Under the pieces are notes generated by a model. The model had not been told where the DNA came from, did no database searches, and was given only the letters and a program-made list of their open reading frames with translations. From NCBI GenBank assembly GCA_963699805.1, contig CAVOVH010000005.1:992001-1056000 (forward strand): a stretch of DNA of 64,000 bases, read 5' to 3'. This document shows positions 8,703 through 18,009 of the stretch, in pieces; position 1 is the first letter of the stretch, and the number at the start of each line of letters is the position of its first letter. Source of the DNA: JAGTVG01 sp963699805. Its GTDB lineage: Bacteria; Bacteroidota; Bacteroidia; Cytophagales; Cyclobacteriaceae. The position numbers and the translations under genes are program-made.

Positions 8703-9491
8703 ATGTTATCATTCAGCATTGGCATTATCGGCGGCGGAAATCTGGGGAGATCCATCGCCCTTGGATTACTGGAAAGCAAAAAGATCTCTCCCGATCATAT
8801 CATGGTTTCAAGAAGAAGATTGCATCTGATTGAGGACTTGCAGGCCCACGGGATCCGGATAACCTCCGACAACACAGAAGTGATCAAAGGGAAAAAAGTC
8901 ATTCTATTGGCAGTAGAACCTCACCAGGCGACCAAGGTATTAAAGGAAATAGCTCCCAACTTACAAAAGAGTCAAATGATTATTTCCGTGGTCACAGGAC
9001 TTTCCATTAAGGATATCAAGGAAGTAGTTGGCGGTTCAATTCATGTATTCAGGGCCATGCCTAACACCGCCATTGCAATCCGGCAATCCATGACCTGTAT
9101 TTCCACAAAAGATTCCTTCGATGAGAATGAGGACATCGTTTTCTCCATTTTTGATCAGCTGGGCAAGACCATTAAAATCGAAGAAGAATTAATGAATGCT
9201 TCTACGGTATTGGCTGCTTGTGGAATTGCCTATGCGCTTCGTTTTATCCGGGCGGCTAGTCAGGGAGGCATTGAGATCGGATTTGATGCAGCAACTGCCC
9301 AATTGATTGCCGCACAGACCGTAAAAGGAGCAGCCGGATTGTTGATAGAAGGCGGGAAACATCCTGAATTTGAGATTGACAAAGTCACTACTCCCATGGG
9401 ATGCACCATCGCCGGATTGAATGAAATGGAACATCAGGGGTTCAGTTCCTCTCTGATCAAGGGGATTCTTACCTCCTATCATAAGATCTGA
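8703..9491 (+). CDS. proC: Pyrroline-5-carboxylate reductase
   Basis: 262 residues, typical length. It catalyses the last step of proline synthesis, NAD(P)H-dependent reduction of 1-pyrroline-5-carboxylate. The N-terminal Rossmann motif is IGIIGGGNLGRSIA, with the family blocks FRAMPNTAIAIRQSMT in the middle and TVKGAAGLL plus VTTPMGCTIAGLNEME near the C-terminus, the latter being the ProC signature (VTSPGGTT type). It heads a run of closely spaced plus-strand genes; the next gene begins five bases after its stop. Confidence 0.95.
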   Translation: MLSFSIGIIGGGNLGRSIALGLLESKKISPDHIMVSRRRLHLIEDLQAHGIRITSDNTEVIKGKKVILLAVEPHQATKVLKEIAPNLQKSQMIISVVTGLSIKDIKEVVGGSIHVFRAMPNTAIAIRQSMTCISTKDSFDENEDIVFSIFDQLGKTIKIEEELMNASTVLAACGIAYALRFIRAASQGGIEIGFDAATAQLIAAQTVKGAAGLLIEGGKHPEFEIDKVTTPMGCTIAGLNEMEHQGFSSSLIKGILTSYHKI

Positions 9492-9495
9492 ACTT

Positions 9496-10179
9496 TTGAG
9501 AAATCAATATGTAATACCGGATATTCATGGGTGTTATTTAACACTCAGGCATATGGTCGAGTCGATCATCAAGCCTGACCTTGAGGATCAGTTGATTTTT
9601 CTGGGAGATTTTATTAATAGAGGACCGGAAAGTAAAAAAGTATTGGATTATCTGATAAAACTGGATCAAGCTGGATACAAAACCCGTTCAGTATTGGGCA
9701 ATCATGAAAAATTATTATTGGATATATATCATCAGGATACCGTTTTGCAGGATTTTTTTCAGAAAGGAGGAGATCAGACATTGAGAAGTTTTGGTGTGAA
9801 TACAATTCAGGATATACCTCGGAAATATATACAATTTATAGAAAAATTATCAACCTACTTAATTTTAGGGCCATATGTGATAGTCCATGCAGGTATAAAT
9901 TTTAGAGCTGATGATCCTTGGACTGATTTTCATTCCATGTTAACCATTCGTAATTTTCAGGTAGATGGGGCTGCCCTGGAATATGATAAGGTGATTCATG
10001 GACATCAGGCCAGTCCATTGAAAGATATTTTAACAAATGTGATTGATAAAAATGCTGCCAGCATTAATCTGGACAATGGATGTGTTTATACCAACCGGGA
10101 AGGAATGGGTAATTTATTTGTTTTGAATCTGGCCGATATGTCCTTTCATATCCAACCCTGTTTAGACCAAATCATTTAA
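9496..10179 (+). CDS. PPP-type metallophosphatase (serine/threonine phosphatase or Ap4A-type hydrolase)
   Basis: 227 residues starting at a TTG four bases after the proC stop; the Asp-His motif begins at about residue 9, leaving no room for a later start. Metal-binding motifs of the PPP superfamily are in order: PDIHGCY (usually GDIHG), LIFLGDFINRGPES (GDxxxRG), SVLGNHE (GNHE), IVHAGI and VIHGHQ. The motif set fits bacterial PrpE/ApaH-like phosphatases. The first Gly of GDIHG is Pro here, which is not a metal ligand. Substrate could be phosphoprotein or a dinucleoside polyphosphate. Confidence 0.88.
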   Translation: MRNQYVIPDIHGCYLTLRHMVESIIKPDLEDQLIFLGDFINRGPESKKVLDYLIKLDQAGYKTRSVLGNHEKLLLDIYHQDTVLQDFFQKGGDQTLRSFGVNTIQDIPRKYIQFIEKLSTYLILGPYVIVHAGINFRADDPWTDFHSMLTIRNFQVDGAALEYDKVIHGHQASPLKDILTNVIDKNAASINLDNGCVYTNREGMGNLFVLNLADMSFHIQPCLDQII

Positions 10180-10183
10180 AATT

Positions 10184-10714
10184 ATGCTGATACAATTGGT
10201 AAAAGGAGATATCACCAAAATTGAAGTTGATGGCATCGTGAATGCGGCAAATGCTCAATTGGCCGGAGGTGGCGGGGTTGATGGAGCCATTCATCGTGCA
10301 GGTGGAAGATCGATCATGGAGGAACTGGCTCAAATCCGAAATCGGCAGGGAGGTTGTCCGACCGGTGAGGCAGTGATCACGAATGCAGGCGACTTACCGG
10401 CAAAAAAGGTCATTCATGCAGTGGGCCCCATCTGGGCAGGAGGCTCGAAAGGGGAGCCTGAAAAACTTAGAAATGCTTATCTAAATAGTTTGAAGCTCGC
10501 TGATCGGTATGACCTGAAGTCCGTTTCTTTCCCCAATATCAGTACCGGGATCTATGGTTATCCCAAAACAGAGGCTGCCTGGGTCGCCATTGATGCCGTA
10601 CGGGAATTTGCCAGATTCAGCAGGAGCCTGGAACGGGTGGTTTTTGTCTGTTATGATGTTGAATCTTTCCAGATCTATGAGGATATATTACAAAAGAAGG
10701 GACTTATTCACTGA
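10184..10714 (+). CDS. Macro-domain protein, O-acetyl-ADP-ribose deacetylase type
   Basis: 176 residues forming one macro domain. ADP-ribose-binding motifs are visible: GDITKIEVDGIVNAAN (Asp and Asn contacts), the glycine loop GGGGVDGAIHRAGG and the phosphate loop SVSFPNISTGIYGYP. This is the YmdB-like class that removes acetyl from O-acetyl-ADP-ribose or ADP-ribose from proteins. It begins four bases after the phosphatase gene and belongs to the same tight run of genes. The C-terminal ~25 residues are the usual last helix. Confidence 0.93.
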   Translation: MLIQLVKGDITKIEVDGIVNAANAQLAGGGGVDGAIHRAGGRSIMEELAQIRNRQGGCPTGEAVITNAGDLPAKKVIHAVGPIWAGGSKGEPEKLRNAYLNSLKLADRYDLKSVSFPNISTGIYGYPKTEAAWVAIDAVREFARFSRSLERVVFVCYDVESFQIYEDILQKKGLIH

Positions 10715-10746
10715 TACATGGAGAAAAAGAAAAGATAATTGGTAAC

Positions 10747-11634
10747 ATGGGATTATTCTATTTTCGTGGCAATAACCTTGATTTGACCGATATCGTCAGA
10801 CTGATCCGGTTACCGAATCTAATGATCATTGTGTTGACACAGTATTTTACGGCCATCTTTTTAATAGGAAGTGATCAACCATTTACCAGGTATCTGCTGG
10901 ATCCCAGACTTTTTTTACTTTCCTTATCAACCATACTCATTGCATCGGCCGGCTACATTATCAATGATTATTATGATATTAAAATAGATTACCTGAATAA
11001 ACCAAATCGTGTGGTGGTTGGGAATCATTTAAGGAGAAGAATTGCACTTGCTTTACATTGGACCCTAAGTATCATTGGTGTGTTAATCGGACTCCTGGTC
11101 AATATTTACCTGGGCATCATTAACCTGGCGGCTGCCTTTTTATTATGGTTTTACAGCAATCATTTAAAAAGAATACCTTTTCTGGGGAATGTTACAGTTG
11201 CTTTTCTTACTTCCCTGAGCATCATGATCCTTCTCATTCTCTATCCTCAGCGGGAAAAACTCGTGATCATTTATGCCGTTTTTGCTTTTTTTATTAATCT
11301 GATCCGGGAAATTATTAAGGATATTGAAGATTGGAAAGGAGATCAGGCCTTTGGATGCCGTACACTTCCCATTGTATGGGGCATCAGGTATACAAAATAT
11401 TTTTTATATCTTTTAATGATTATTTTCATTTTTTTACTTTCATGGATGACAATAAAACTGGATAATTATTTTTTAAAAGTTTATTTTACACTTTTATCTA
11501 TTCCGGCGGCTTTTTTTGTTCATAAATTGATAAAATCTGACACAACAAAGGATTTTTATTATTTAAGTGGATTTAGCAAAATGATCATGTTAAGTGGAAT
11601 AATAAGTATGATATTTTTTAAATTTTTTAATTAA
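10747..11634 (+). CDS. UbiA-family prenyltransferase
   Basis: 295 residues with about eight or nine membrane helices. The first Asp-rich motif is NDYYDIKID (from Asn73) and the second lies in EIIKDIEDWKGD (about 190-200); together they bind the prenyl diphosphate through magnesium. The protein resembles the Bacteroidota members annotated as geranylgeranylglycerol-phosphate geranylgeranyltransferase, but UbiA enzymes are hard to tell apart by sequence, and a quinone or other lipid acceptor is possible. It sits between the macro-domain gene and purN with short gaps. Confidence 0.88.
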   Translation: MGLFYFRGNNLDLTDIVRLIRLPNLMIIVLTQYFTAIFLIGSDQPFTRYLLDPRLFLLSLSTILIASAGYIINDYYDIKIDYLNKPNRVVVGNHLRRRIALALHWTLSIIGVLIGLLVNIYLGIINLAAAFLLWFYSNHLKRIPFLGNVTVAFLTSLSIMILLILYPQREKLVIIYAVFAFFINLIREIIKDIEDWKGDQAFGCRTLPIVWGIRYTKYFLYLLMIIFIFLLSWMTIKLDNYFLKVYFTLLSIPAAFFVHKLIKSDTTKDFYYLSGFSKMIMLSGIISMIFFKFFN

Positions 11635-11652
11635 AACATAAACAGTAAAACC

Positions 11653-12219
11653 TTGAAACGATTGGCTATTTTTGCATCAGGTAGCGGAACGAATGCCGAA
11701 AAGATCATGCAGTTCTTTAAGGATCGGAATACGGGCAATGTAAATCTTGTTTTGTCCAATAAAAAAGAGGCTAAGGTACTGGAGAGAGCTGCCAGATTCA
11801 ACATTCCAACGCGGGTATTCGATCGTCACGAATTTTATGAGACTGATGAGATTTTACAATTGCTCCAGGAATTGCAGATAGATCTGATCATTTTAGCCGG
11901 ATTTTTATGGCTGGTCCCAGAAAACCTTTTAAAAGCTTTCCCCGACCAAATAATCAACATACACCCGGCTTTATTACCTAAATTCGGCGGAAAGGGAATG
12001 TATGGCCCAAAGGTCCATGAGGCCGTCATCCAGGCAGGAGAGCCTGAATCAGGGATCACTATTCATTATGTGAATCCGAGATATGATGAAGGGAAAATAA
12101 TCTTTCAGGCAAAATGCAAAGTAGCGCCGAATGATGATGCCGATTCACTGGCCCGGAAAATCCATCAGCTGGAATATGAATACTTTCCTAAAGTAATTGA
12201 AAATCTTATTATTAAATAA
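11653..12219 (+). CDS. purN: Phosphoribosylglycinamide formyltransferase
   Basis: 188 residues starting from TTG at 11653 (MKRLAIFASGSGTNAEKI), the universal PurN N-terminus. It transfers a formyl group from 10-formyl-THF to GAR in purine synthesis. Visible motifs: ASGSGTN (phosphate loop), LAGFLWLVP, INIHPALLPKFGG (catalytic Asn and His) and the VNPRYDEGKIIFQ block with the catalytic Asp. It precedes purH by 38 bases, consistent with a purine pair. Confidence 0.96.
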   Translation: MKRLAIFASGSGTNAEKIMQFFKDRNTGNVNLVLSNKKEAKVLERAARFNIPTRVFDRHEFYETDEILQLLQELQIDLIILAGFLWLVPENLLKAFPDQIINIHPALLPKFGGKGMYGPKVHEAVIQAGEPESGITIHYVNPRYDEGKIIFQAKCKVAPNDDADSLARKIHQLEYEYFPKVIENLIIK

Positions 12220-12230
12220 AGAAAAAAGTT

Positions 12231-12238
12231 TAGTTTTG
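12231..12238 (+). promoter_or_regulatory. Putative -7 box for purH
   Basis: TAGTTTTG matches TAnnTTTG and is 19 bases before the purH ATG, in the short purN-purH gap. A TTG at a good -33 distance is lacking. It would give purH its own transcript besides read-through from purN. Confidence 0.4.
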
Positions 12239-12257
12239 CATCTTTGAAAATCCATTT

Positions 12258-13784
12258 ATGCCAAGAAAAAAAATTCAATCTGCCCTCATATCAGTGTACT
12301 ATAAAGATCGACTTGAACCACTTCTGCGGCTTTTAGATGATCACCACGTAACCATATACTCTACCGGGGGGACTCAGAAATTCATCAGGGAATTGGGGAT
12401 TGATGTTACCGCCGTTGAAGAAATTACCGGTTATCCGTCCATTCTCGGCGGTCGGGTGAAAACACTTCATCCCAAAATCTTCGGAGGTATCCTGTCGCGA
12501 AGAGATCATGAAGGGGATCCTAAGGATATGGCAGAATACCAAATCCCTGAAATTGATCTCGTGGTGGTTGACCTGTATCCTTTTGAAGAGACTGTTGCTT
12601 CTGGTGCTGCGGAACAGGATATCATTGAAAAAATAGATATTGGAGGAATTTCCTTGATACGGGCTGCCGCAAAAAATTATAAAGATGTCGCCATCATCTC
12701 TTCCAGGGAGCAATATGATACAATTTATCAGTTGCTTAAGGACAAAGAAGGATGCACAGAGGAAGCAGACAGAAGACACATGGCTGCCCAGGCTTTTCAA
12801 ATTACCTCACATTACGATACGGCCATTTTTAATTATTTCAATAAAGAAGCCGGTATACAAGCCCTTAAAGTGAGTGAAGCTCAGGTAAAAAAGCTTCGTT
12901 ACGGTGAGAACCCGCATCAGGAAGGAGCCTTTTATGGTGATCTGGATCTCCTTTTTGAACAATTGAATGGAAAAGCCTTATCCTATAATAACCTGGTGGA
13001 TATTGATGCAGCCATCTCACTGGTAGAAGAATTTGAAAATGAAATTATATTTGCCATCCTGAAACATACCAATGCCTGTGGTGCGGCCACCGGATCCACC
13101 ACAAAGGAAGCCTATCTAAAGGCATTTGAGGCTGATACAGTTTCCGCGTTTGGAGGTATACTGGCAACCAATCATAAGGTAGATCTTCCGGCTGCCGAGG
13201 AAATCAATAAATTGTTCTTTGAAGTAATTGTGGCACCTGATTATGATGAGGATGCACTGGAACTTTTAAAATCCAGAAAGAACAGGATCATACTTTTGCA
13301 GAAAGAACAACTGAAGGAGAAGAAAATTATAAAGACCTTGTTGAACGGGATCATCGAGCAGGATAAGGATCTTAAGACCGATGCTCGTGAAGATCTTAAA
13401 CTGGTGACGAAAAGATCCATCACAAAGGAAGAAGAGGAAGCTTTGTTATTTGCGAGCAAAGTGTGTAAACATACCAAGTCGAATACGATTGTCCTGGCAA
13501 GAAAGGGGCAACTGGTCGCCAGTGGAGTTGGACAGACCTCCCGTGTGGATGCTCTCAACCAGGCTATCAAAAAAGCTGCTTTTTTCAAGTTAAGTCTTGA
13601 AGGAACTGTGATGGCCTCGGATGCCTTTTTTCCTTTTCCGGATTGTGTTGAAATAGCGGATAAGGCTGGAATACAGGCTGTAATCCAGCCGGGAGGATCC
13701 ATTCGTGACCAGGATTCTATTGATTATTGTGACGCTCATGGAATGTCCATGGTATTTACAGGATACAGACATTTTAAACATTAA
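12258..13784 (+). CDS. purH: Bifunctional AICAR formyltransferase / IMP cyclohydrolase
   Basis: 508 residues, full length. The N-terminal MGS-like IMP cyclohydrolase domain (about 1-190) shows STGGTQKFIRE, GGRVKTLHPKIFGG and VDLYPFE. The AICAR transformylase domain follows with KLRYGENPHQ, the catalytic Lys-His pair in LKHTNACGAA, VSAFGGILA and at the end SDAFFPFPD, IQPGGSIRD and GMSMVFTGYRHFKH. It makes IMP in the last two steps of the purine pathway. Placement after purN suggests a functional pair; downstream mreB begins only 31 bases later. Confidence 0.98.
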   Translation: MPRKKIQSALISVYYKDRLEPLLRLLDDHHVTIYSTGGTQKFIRELGIDVTAVEEITGYPSILGGRVKTLHPKIFGGILSRRDHEGDPKDMAEYQIPEIDLVVVDLYPFEETVASGAAEQDIIEKIDIGGISLIRAAAKNYKDVAIISSREQYDTIYQLLKDKEGCTEEADRRHMAAQAFQITSHYDTAIFNYFNKEAGIQALKVSEAQVKKLRYGENPHQEGAFYGDLDLLFEQLNGKALSYNNLVDIDAAISLVEEFENEIIFAILKHTNACGAATGSTTKEAYLKAFEADTVSAFGGILATNHKVDLPAAEEINKLFFEVIVAPDYDEDALELLKSRKNRIILLQKEQLKEKKIIKTLLNGIIEQDKDLKTDAREDLKLVTKRSITKEEEEALLFASKVCKHTKSNTIVLARKGQLVASGVGQTSRVDALNQAIKKAAFFKLSLEGTVMASDAFFPFPDCVEIADKAGIQAVIQPGGSIRDQDSIDYCDAHGMSMVFTGYRHFKH

Positions 13785-13814
13785 TGGTAAAAAAGAATTT
13801 ATTAATAAGCGAAC

Positions 13815-14840
13815 ATGGGGTTGTTTGATTTTTTCTCAAGTGACATTGCCATTGACCTAGGAACGGCAAACACACTGATCATTCACAAGGATAAAATCGT
13901 AGTGGATGAACCTTCTATTATTGCCATAGATAAAAATAACAATAAAGTACTGGCAATCGGGCGGGAGGCCATGCAAATGCACGAAAAAACACATGAGAAT
14001 ATTAAGACCATCAAACCTCTTAAAGATGGTGTCATTGCGGATTTTCATGCGGCAGAGCATATGATCAGAGGAATGATTAAAATGATTGATAATAAAAAAA
14101 GTTTTTTTCCTTCATCTCACAGGATGGTTATTTGCATACCAAGCGGAATTACCGAAGTTGAAAAACGAGCTGTCAGAGATTCTGCTGAACATGCAGGGGC
14201 CAAAGAAGTATATATGATACAAGAACCTATCGCTGCAGCTTTAGGAATTGGAATAGATATTGATATGCCTATAGGATCCATGGTAGTTGACATTGGTGGA
14301 GGGACTACTGAAATAGCTGTCATAGCATTATCTGGTATTGTATGTGAACAATCTATCCGAATAGCAGGTGAAACTTTTAATAAGGATATTCTTGATTACA
14401 TGCGAAGGCAACATAATTTGCTGATCGGTGAACGATCAGCGGAAAGGGTTAAAATTGAAGTTGGTTCAGCGCTTACCGAATTGGATGATCCACCTGATGA
14501 CTATGAAATTCGGGGTCGTGATTTGATGACAGGAATTCCTAAAATAATCAAAATATCTTATTCTGAAATAGCATTTGCCATTGATAAATCGATATCAAAG
14601 ATTGAAGAATCAGTGTTAAAAGCCCTTGAAATTTCACCTCCTGAATTATCTGCCGATATTTATGACAGTGGCATCCATCTAACCGGAGGGGGCGCATTGT
14701 TGCGGGGTTTGGATAAAAGACTTGCATTAAAAACCAAATTACCGATTCATGTAGCCGATGATCCATTAAGGGCAGTTGTTCGAGGCACCGGACTTGCATT
14801 AAAAAATCTGAATGAATATAGAACTGTTTTGATGACCTAA
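13815..14840 (+). CDS. mreB: Rod-shape actin homologue MreB
   Basis: 341 residues, standard length. Actin-fold nucleotide motifs: IAIDLGTANTLI (phosphate 1), VVDIGGGTTEIAVI (phosphate 2) and LTGGGALLRGLD (adenosine). MreB filaments lie under the inner membrane and steer the elongation machinery. The membrane-binding N-terminus MGLFDFFSS is as usual for Bacteroidota. It starts the operon mreB-mreC-mreD-mrdA-rodA; no convincing promoter box was seen in the 30-base gap from purH, so transcription may enter from purH or from inside its end. Confidence 0.98.
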   Translation: MGLFDFFSSDIAIDLGTANTLIIHKDKIVVDEPSIIAIDKNNNKVLAIGREAMQMHEKTHENIKTIKPLKDGVIADFHAAEHMIRGMIKMIDNKKSFFPSSHRMVICIPSGITEVEKRAVRDSAEHAGAKEVYMIQEPIAAALGIGIDIDMPIGSMVVDIGGGTTEIAVIALSGIVCEQSIRIAGETFNKDILDYMRRQHNLLIGERSAERVKIEVGSALTELDDPPDDYEIRGRDLMTGIPKIIKISYSEIAFAIDKSISKIEESVLKALEISPPELSADIYDSGIHLTGGGALLRGLDKRLALKTKLPIHVADDPLRAVVRGTGLALKNLNEYRTVLMT

Positions 14841-14847
14841 TCATTGA

Positions 14848-15696
14848 ATGCGGCAATTATTTGAATTAATTTACCGTTACCGGGCATTTTTCACCTTTGT
14901 TTTTTTTGAAGTCATTTCTTTTTTGGTGATCATTGGAAACAGCAAGGTACATAATGCGGCCTTCTTCAATACCTCTAATCGCCTGATTGCCTCCACCTAT
15001 AAAATAAAAAATGAAATATATCAATATTTCAGTCTGACCAACGTCAATAATGACCTGGTACGGGAGAATGCTTTCCTGCGTGAACTCATAGAAGAGGAAC
15101 AAAAACAACTTCAGATCGCTGAGGCAGAAATATGGGATCTCGATACCTTAAGGATCAACCCTACCGATACCTCCCAGCAGTATGAATATATTCCGGCTCG
15201 AGTGATCAATAATTCATTTCGTCTGACGAATAATTATATAACCGTCGATAAAGGAAGTCTCAATGGCATAGAGCCGGAGATGGGAGTCATCAGCTCAGGT
15301 GGTATTGTCGGACAGGTCAAAGTGGCATCAAGGAAATACTCCACCATTTTCAGTCTTTTACACAGTGAAATGTTTGTTTCTTCAATGATCAAAAGACTGG
15401 GGGTTTTCTGTACTACTAAATGGCAGGGGAATGATCCAGCCAGAGCCAATGTATTGTATGTACCGCGACATGTAGAAATACACCCCGGGGATAGCATTGT
15501 TACATCCGGATATAATGCTGTATTTCCGCCCGGTATACCCGTAGGTATTGTCGAGTCTATTGACATCGAGGAAAATGAGACATTTTATAATATTGTGATC
15601 CTCCTGGCGAATGATTTTTCAAGAGTATCGTATGTTTATCTGATAAGTAATAAATTTAAGGTTGAAAAGGATTCACTAGAAAGTGTAAATGAATAG
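14848..15696 (+). CDS. mreC: Rod-shape-determining protein MreC
   Basis: 282 residues. One N-terminal membrane helix (about 12-30), then a coiled coil (about 60-95) and the beta-rich periplasmic MreC domain with ARVINNSFRLTNNYITVDKG, GVISSGGIVGQV and DSIVTSGYNAVFPPGIPVG, which are the family blocks. It links the MreB filament to PBP2 in the periplasm. The gene begins seven bases after the mreB stop and its last eight bases overlap mreD. Confidence 0.95.
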   Translation: MRQLFELIYRYRAFFTFVFFEVISFLVIIGNSKVHNAAFFNTSNRLIASTYKIKNEIYQYFSLTNVNNDLVRENAFLRELIEEEQKQLQIAEAEIWDLDTLRINPTDTSQQYEYIPARVINNSFRLTNNYITVDKGSLNGIEPEMGVISSGGIVGQVKVASRKYSTIFSLLHSEMFVSSMIKRLGVFCTTKWQGNDPARANVLYVPRHVEIHPGDSIVTSGYNAVFPPGIPVGIVESIDIEENETFYNIVILLANDFSRVSYVYLISNKFKVEKDSLESVNE

Positions 15697-16210
15697 GCAG
15701 AACATTCCATATCAGGTTTTTGTTTTTCTGGTCTACCTGGTCCTGCAGGTATTCTTCTTTGACAATATGATATTGTTCCGTACAGCTTTTTGCTTCGTGT
15801 ATATCGGTTTCATATTGCTTATTCCTCTTCAGATCAGTCCCATCGTTTTGATCCCCGTTGCTTTCCTGTCCGGATTGACGGTCGATATGTTTTACAGCAC
15901 ACCCGGTATCAATGCTTCTGCGAGTGTAATGGTTGGTTTTATCCGACCATATTGGTTGAGCCTGATCACTCCCCGCGGTGGTTATGAAGATATAGATATT
16001 CCAAGACTTAAAATCCTTGGATTCAGCTGGTTTATAACTTATGCCATCCCTTTAATATTTCTGCATCACCTGTCGTTATTTATTGTAGAAGCCGGGAATT
16101 TATTCAATTTCTGGTTTGTGATCAATAAAACAATATTCAGTACTATCTATACTACCAGCATTCTGGTAATCGGGCAATATATGTTTTATGCCAGGGTTCG
16201 ATATATATGA
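15689..16210 (+). CDS. mreD: Rod-shape-determining protein MreD
   Basis: 173 residues with five or six membrane helices and almost no soluble part, as expected for MreD. The conserved FLSGLTVDMFYSTPGINASASV segment holds the acidic residue and small-residue helix typical of the family. It works with MreC and PBP2 in lateral wall synthesis. It overlaps mreC by eight bases and mrdA by four, implying translational coupling. Confidence 0.92.
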   Translation: MNRQNIPYQVFVFLVYLVLQVFFFDNMILFRTAFCFVYIGFILLIPLQISPIVLIPVAFLSGLTVDMFYSTPGINASASVMVGFIRPYWLSLITPRGGYEDIDIPRLKILGFSWFITYAIPLIFLHHLSLFIVEAGNLFNFWFVINKTIFSTIYTTSILVIGQYMFYARVRYI

Positions 16211-18009
16211 ATGATCAGCGCAAAATATTTATTCGCGTGGCCGTAGTCTTGATCGGTTTGATTTTTATTATCAAACTGTTTACGATCCAGGTTCTGAGTG
16301 ACAATTATGAGCGGGCGGCAGAGGGTAACATCCTGCAACGCATCATTGAATACCCGTATAGGGGCCTGGTATATGATCGCAATGGGAAATTGCTTGTCGT
16401 GAATAATCCCATCTACGACTTGATGATTGTCCCGATGGAAGTGGAAATAAAGGATACCCTTGAATTCTGTCAGCTTCTTGGTATCGATAAAGAAACCTTT
16501 ATAGAGAAATATAATGAGGCAAGGAATTATTCAGTGATCAAACCCACCGCATTCATCAAGCAGATCTCAAATGAGGATTTTGCCAGAATCCAGGACAAGC
16601 TGATTGATTTCAAAGGATTCTATATTTCTGCACGATCCGTCCGCGACTACCCACATACCTCCCTGGCGAATGCACTGGGGTATGTTGGAGAAATTAATAA
16701 AAGTCAGCTGGATAAGGATACCACTAATTTTTACCGCATGGGCGATTATATCGGCATCAGTGGAATTGAAGCGACCTATGAAGAAGAATTACGCGGAAAG
16801 CGAGGAGTAAAGTGGAAAATGGTGAATGTGAGGGGAGTAGAAAAAGGATCTTTCAAGAATGGACAAAACGATACACTTTCTGTACCGGGATTGGATCTGG
16901 TATCAACCATCGATCTTGACATCCAGGAATATGCCGAAAAATTGCTGGATGGAAAGGTTGGCAGCCTCGTTGCCCTTGAGCCCTCTACCGGCGAAGTGCT
17001 TAGCATTGTAAGTGTTCCTTTTTATGATCCCAATATGCTTTCAGGGAAAGGATTTTCTAAAAACTTTAAAATTCTATCCTCGGACACCCTCGTCCCCTTG
17101 TTCAACCGGCCCATTATGGCCATGTATCCGCCCGGATCCATGTTTAAAACCGTACAAGCGCTAATTGCCTTGCAGGAGGGTGTTCTGAACCCGGATGAAT
17201 TGATCTACAGTGATGGCACATTAATTGGCGATTTGGCACCGGTCGGATATTATGACCTCAGGGAAGGCATTCAATATTCATCCAACAATTATTTCTACCG
17301 TGTATTCAGAAGGGTGATCAACCATGGGACTGATCCAAATCCTTTTATGGATGCACGCTATGGATTGGCAAAATGGAGAGAATACGTTATAAAATTTGGT
17401 CTTGGTATTCCTTTGAAAATAGATCTTCCCAATCCCAAAAGTGGATATGTGCCCTCTGTGGAATATTATGACCGCATATATGGAGAAAACCGGTGGAAGT
17501 TTTCCAATATTTATTCATTGAGTATCGGACAGGGTGAAACGCTGGTAACACCCTTACAGATGGCTAACCTTGCTTCAATCATAGCCAACAGGGGATTTTA
17601 TTATTCCCCTCATATCATTAAATCGATCGGGGATACAGGTAAACCCGATTCAATATACGCGATCCGGAACTATGTGGGAATAGACTCCCTGAATTTTATT
17701 CCTGTGATTGACGGGATGGAGCAGGTGATCCGAAATGGATCCGGAAGGAGGGCCTATATGCCAGATATCTCGGTTATCGGGAAAACCAGTACAGTCGAAA
17801 ATCCTCATGGGCCTGATCATTCGGGATTTCTTGCATTTGCACCGAAAGAAAATCCGAGAATTGCCATCGCCGTTTATGTTGAAAATTCCGGGTGGGGTGC
17901 CCGGGCAGCAGCCTCGATCGCAAGCCTGGTGATGGAAAAATACCTGACCGGTGATGTAAAAAGAAAATGGCTTGAAGAATATGTTCTGAAAGGAGATTTT
18001 ATCTATTGA
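16207..18009 (+). CDS. mrdA: Penicillin-binding protein 2 (elongation-specific transpeptidase)
   Basis: 600 residues. One membrane anchor (about 8-28), the RGLVYDRNG block (52-60), a pedestal domain, then the transpeptidase domain. Catalytic SMFK has Ser311 and Lys314. The second motif S-S-N is at 358-360. The third motif is Lys526-Thr527-Ser528 (KTST), where class B PBPs normally have KTG; the codon is AGT, one base from GGT. Start and stop overlap mreD and rodA by four bases each, so it is coupled to its glycosyltransferase partner RodA. The protein otherwise looks intact. Confidence 0.96.
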   Translation: MNDQRKIFIRVAVVLIGLIFIIKLFTIQVLSDNYERAAEGNILQRIIEYPYRGLVYDRNGKLLVVNNPIYDLMIVPMEVEIKDTLEFCQLLGIDKETFIEKYNEARNYSVIKPTAFIKQISNEDFARIQDKLIDFKGFYISARSVRDYPHTSLANALGYVGEINKSQLDKDTTNFYRMGDYIGISGIEATYEEELRGKRGVKWKMVNVRGVEKGSFKNGQNDTLSVPGLDLVSTIDLDIQEYAEKLLDGKVGSLVALEPSTGEVLSIVSVPFYDPNMLSGKGFSKNFKILSSDTLVPLFNRPIMAMYPPGSMFKTVQALIALQEGVLNPDELIYSDGTLIGDLAPVGYYDLREGIQYSSNNYFYRVFRRVINHGTDPNPFMDARYGLAKWREYVIKFGLGIPLKIDLPNPKSGYVPSVEYYDRIYGENRWKFSNIYSLSIGQGETLVTPLQMANLASIIANRGFYYSPHIIKSIGDTGKPDSIYAIRNYVGIDSLNFIPVIDGMEQVIRNGSGRRAYMPDISVIGKTSTVENPHGPDHSGFLAFAPKENPRIAIAVYVENSGWGARAAASIASLVMEKYLTGDVKRKWLEEYVLKGDFIY

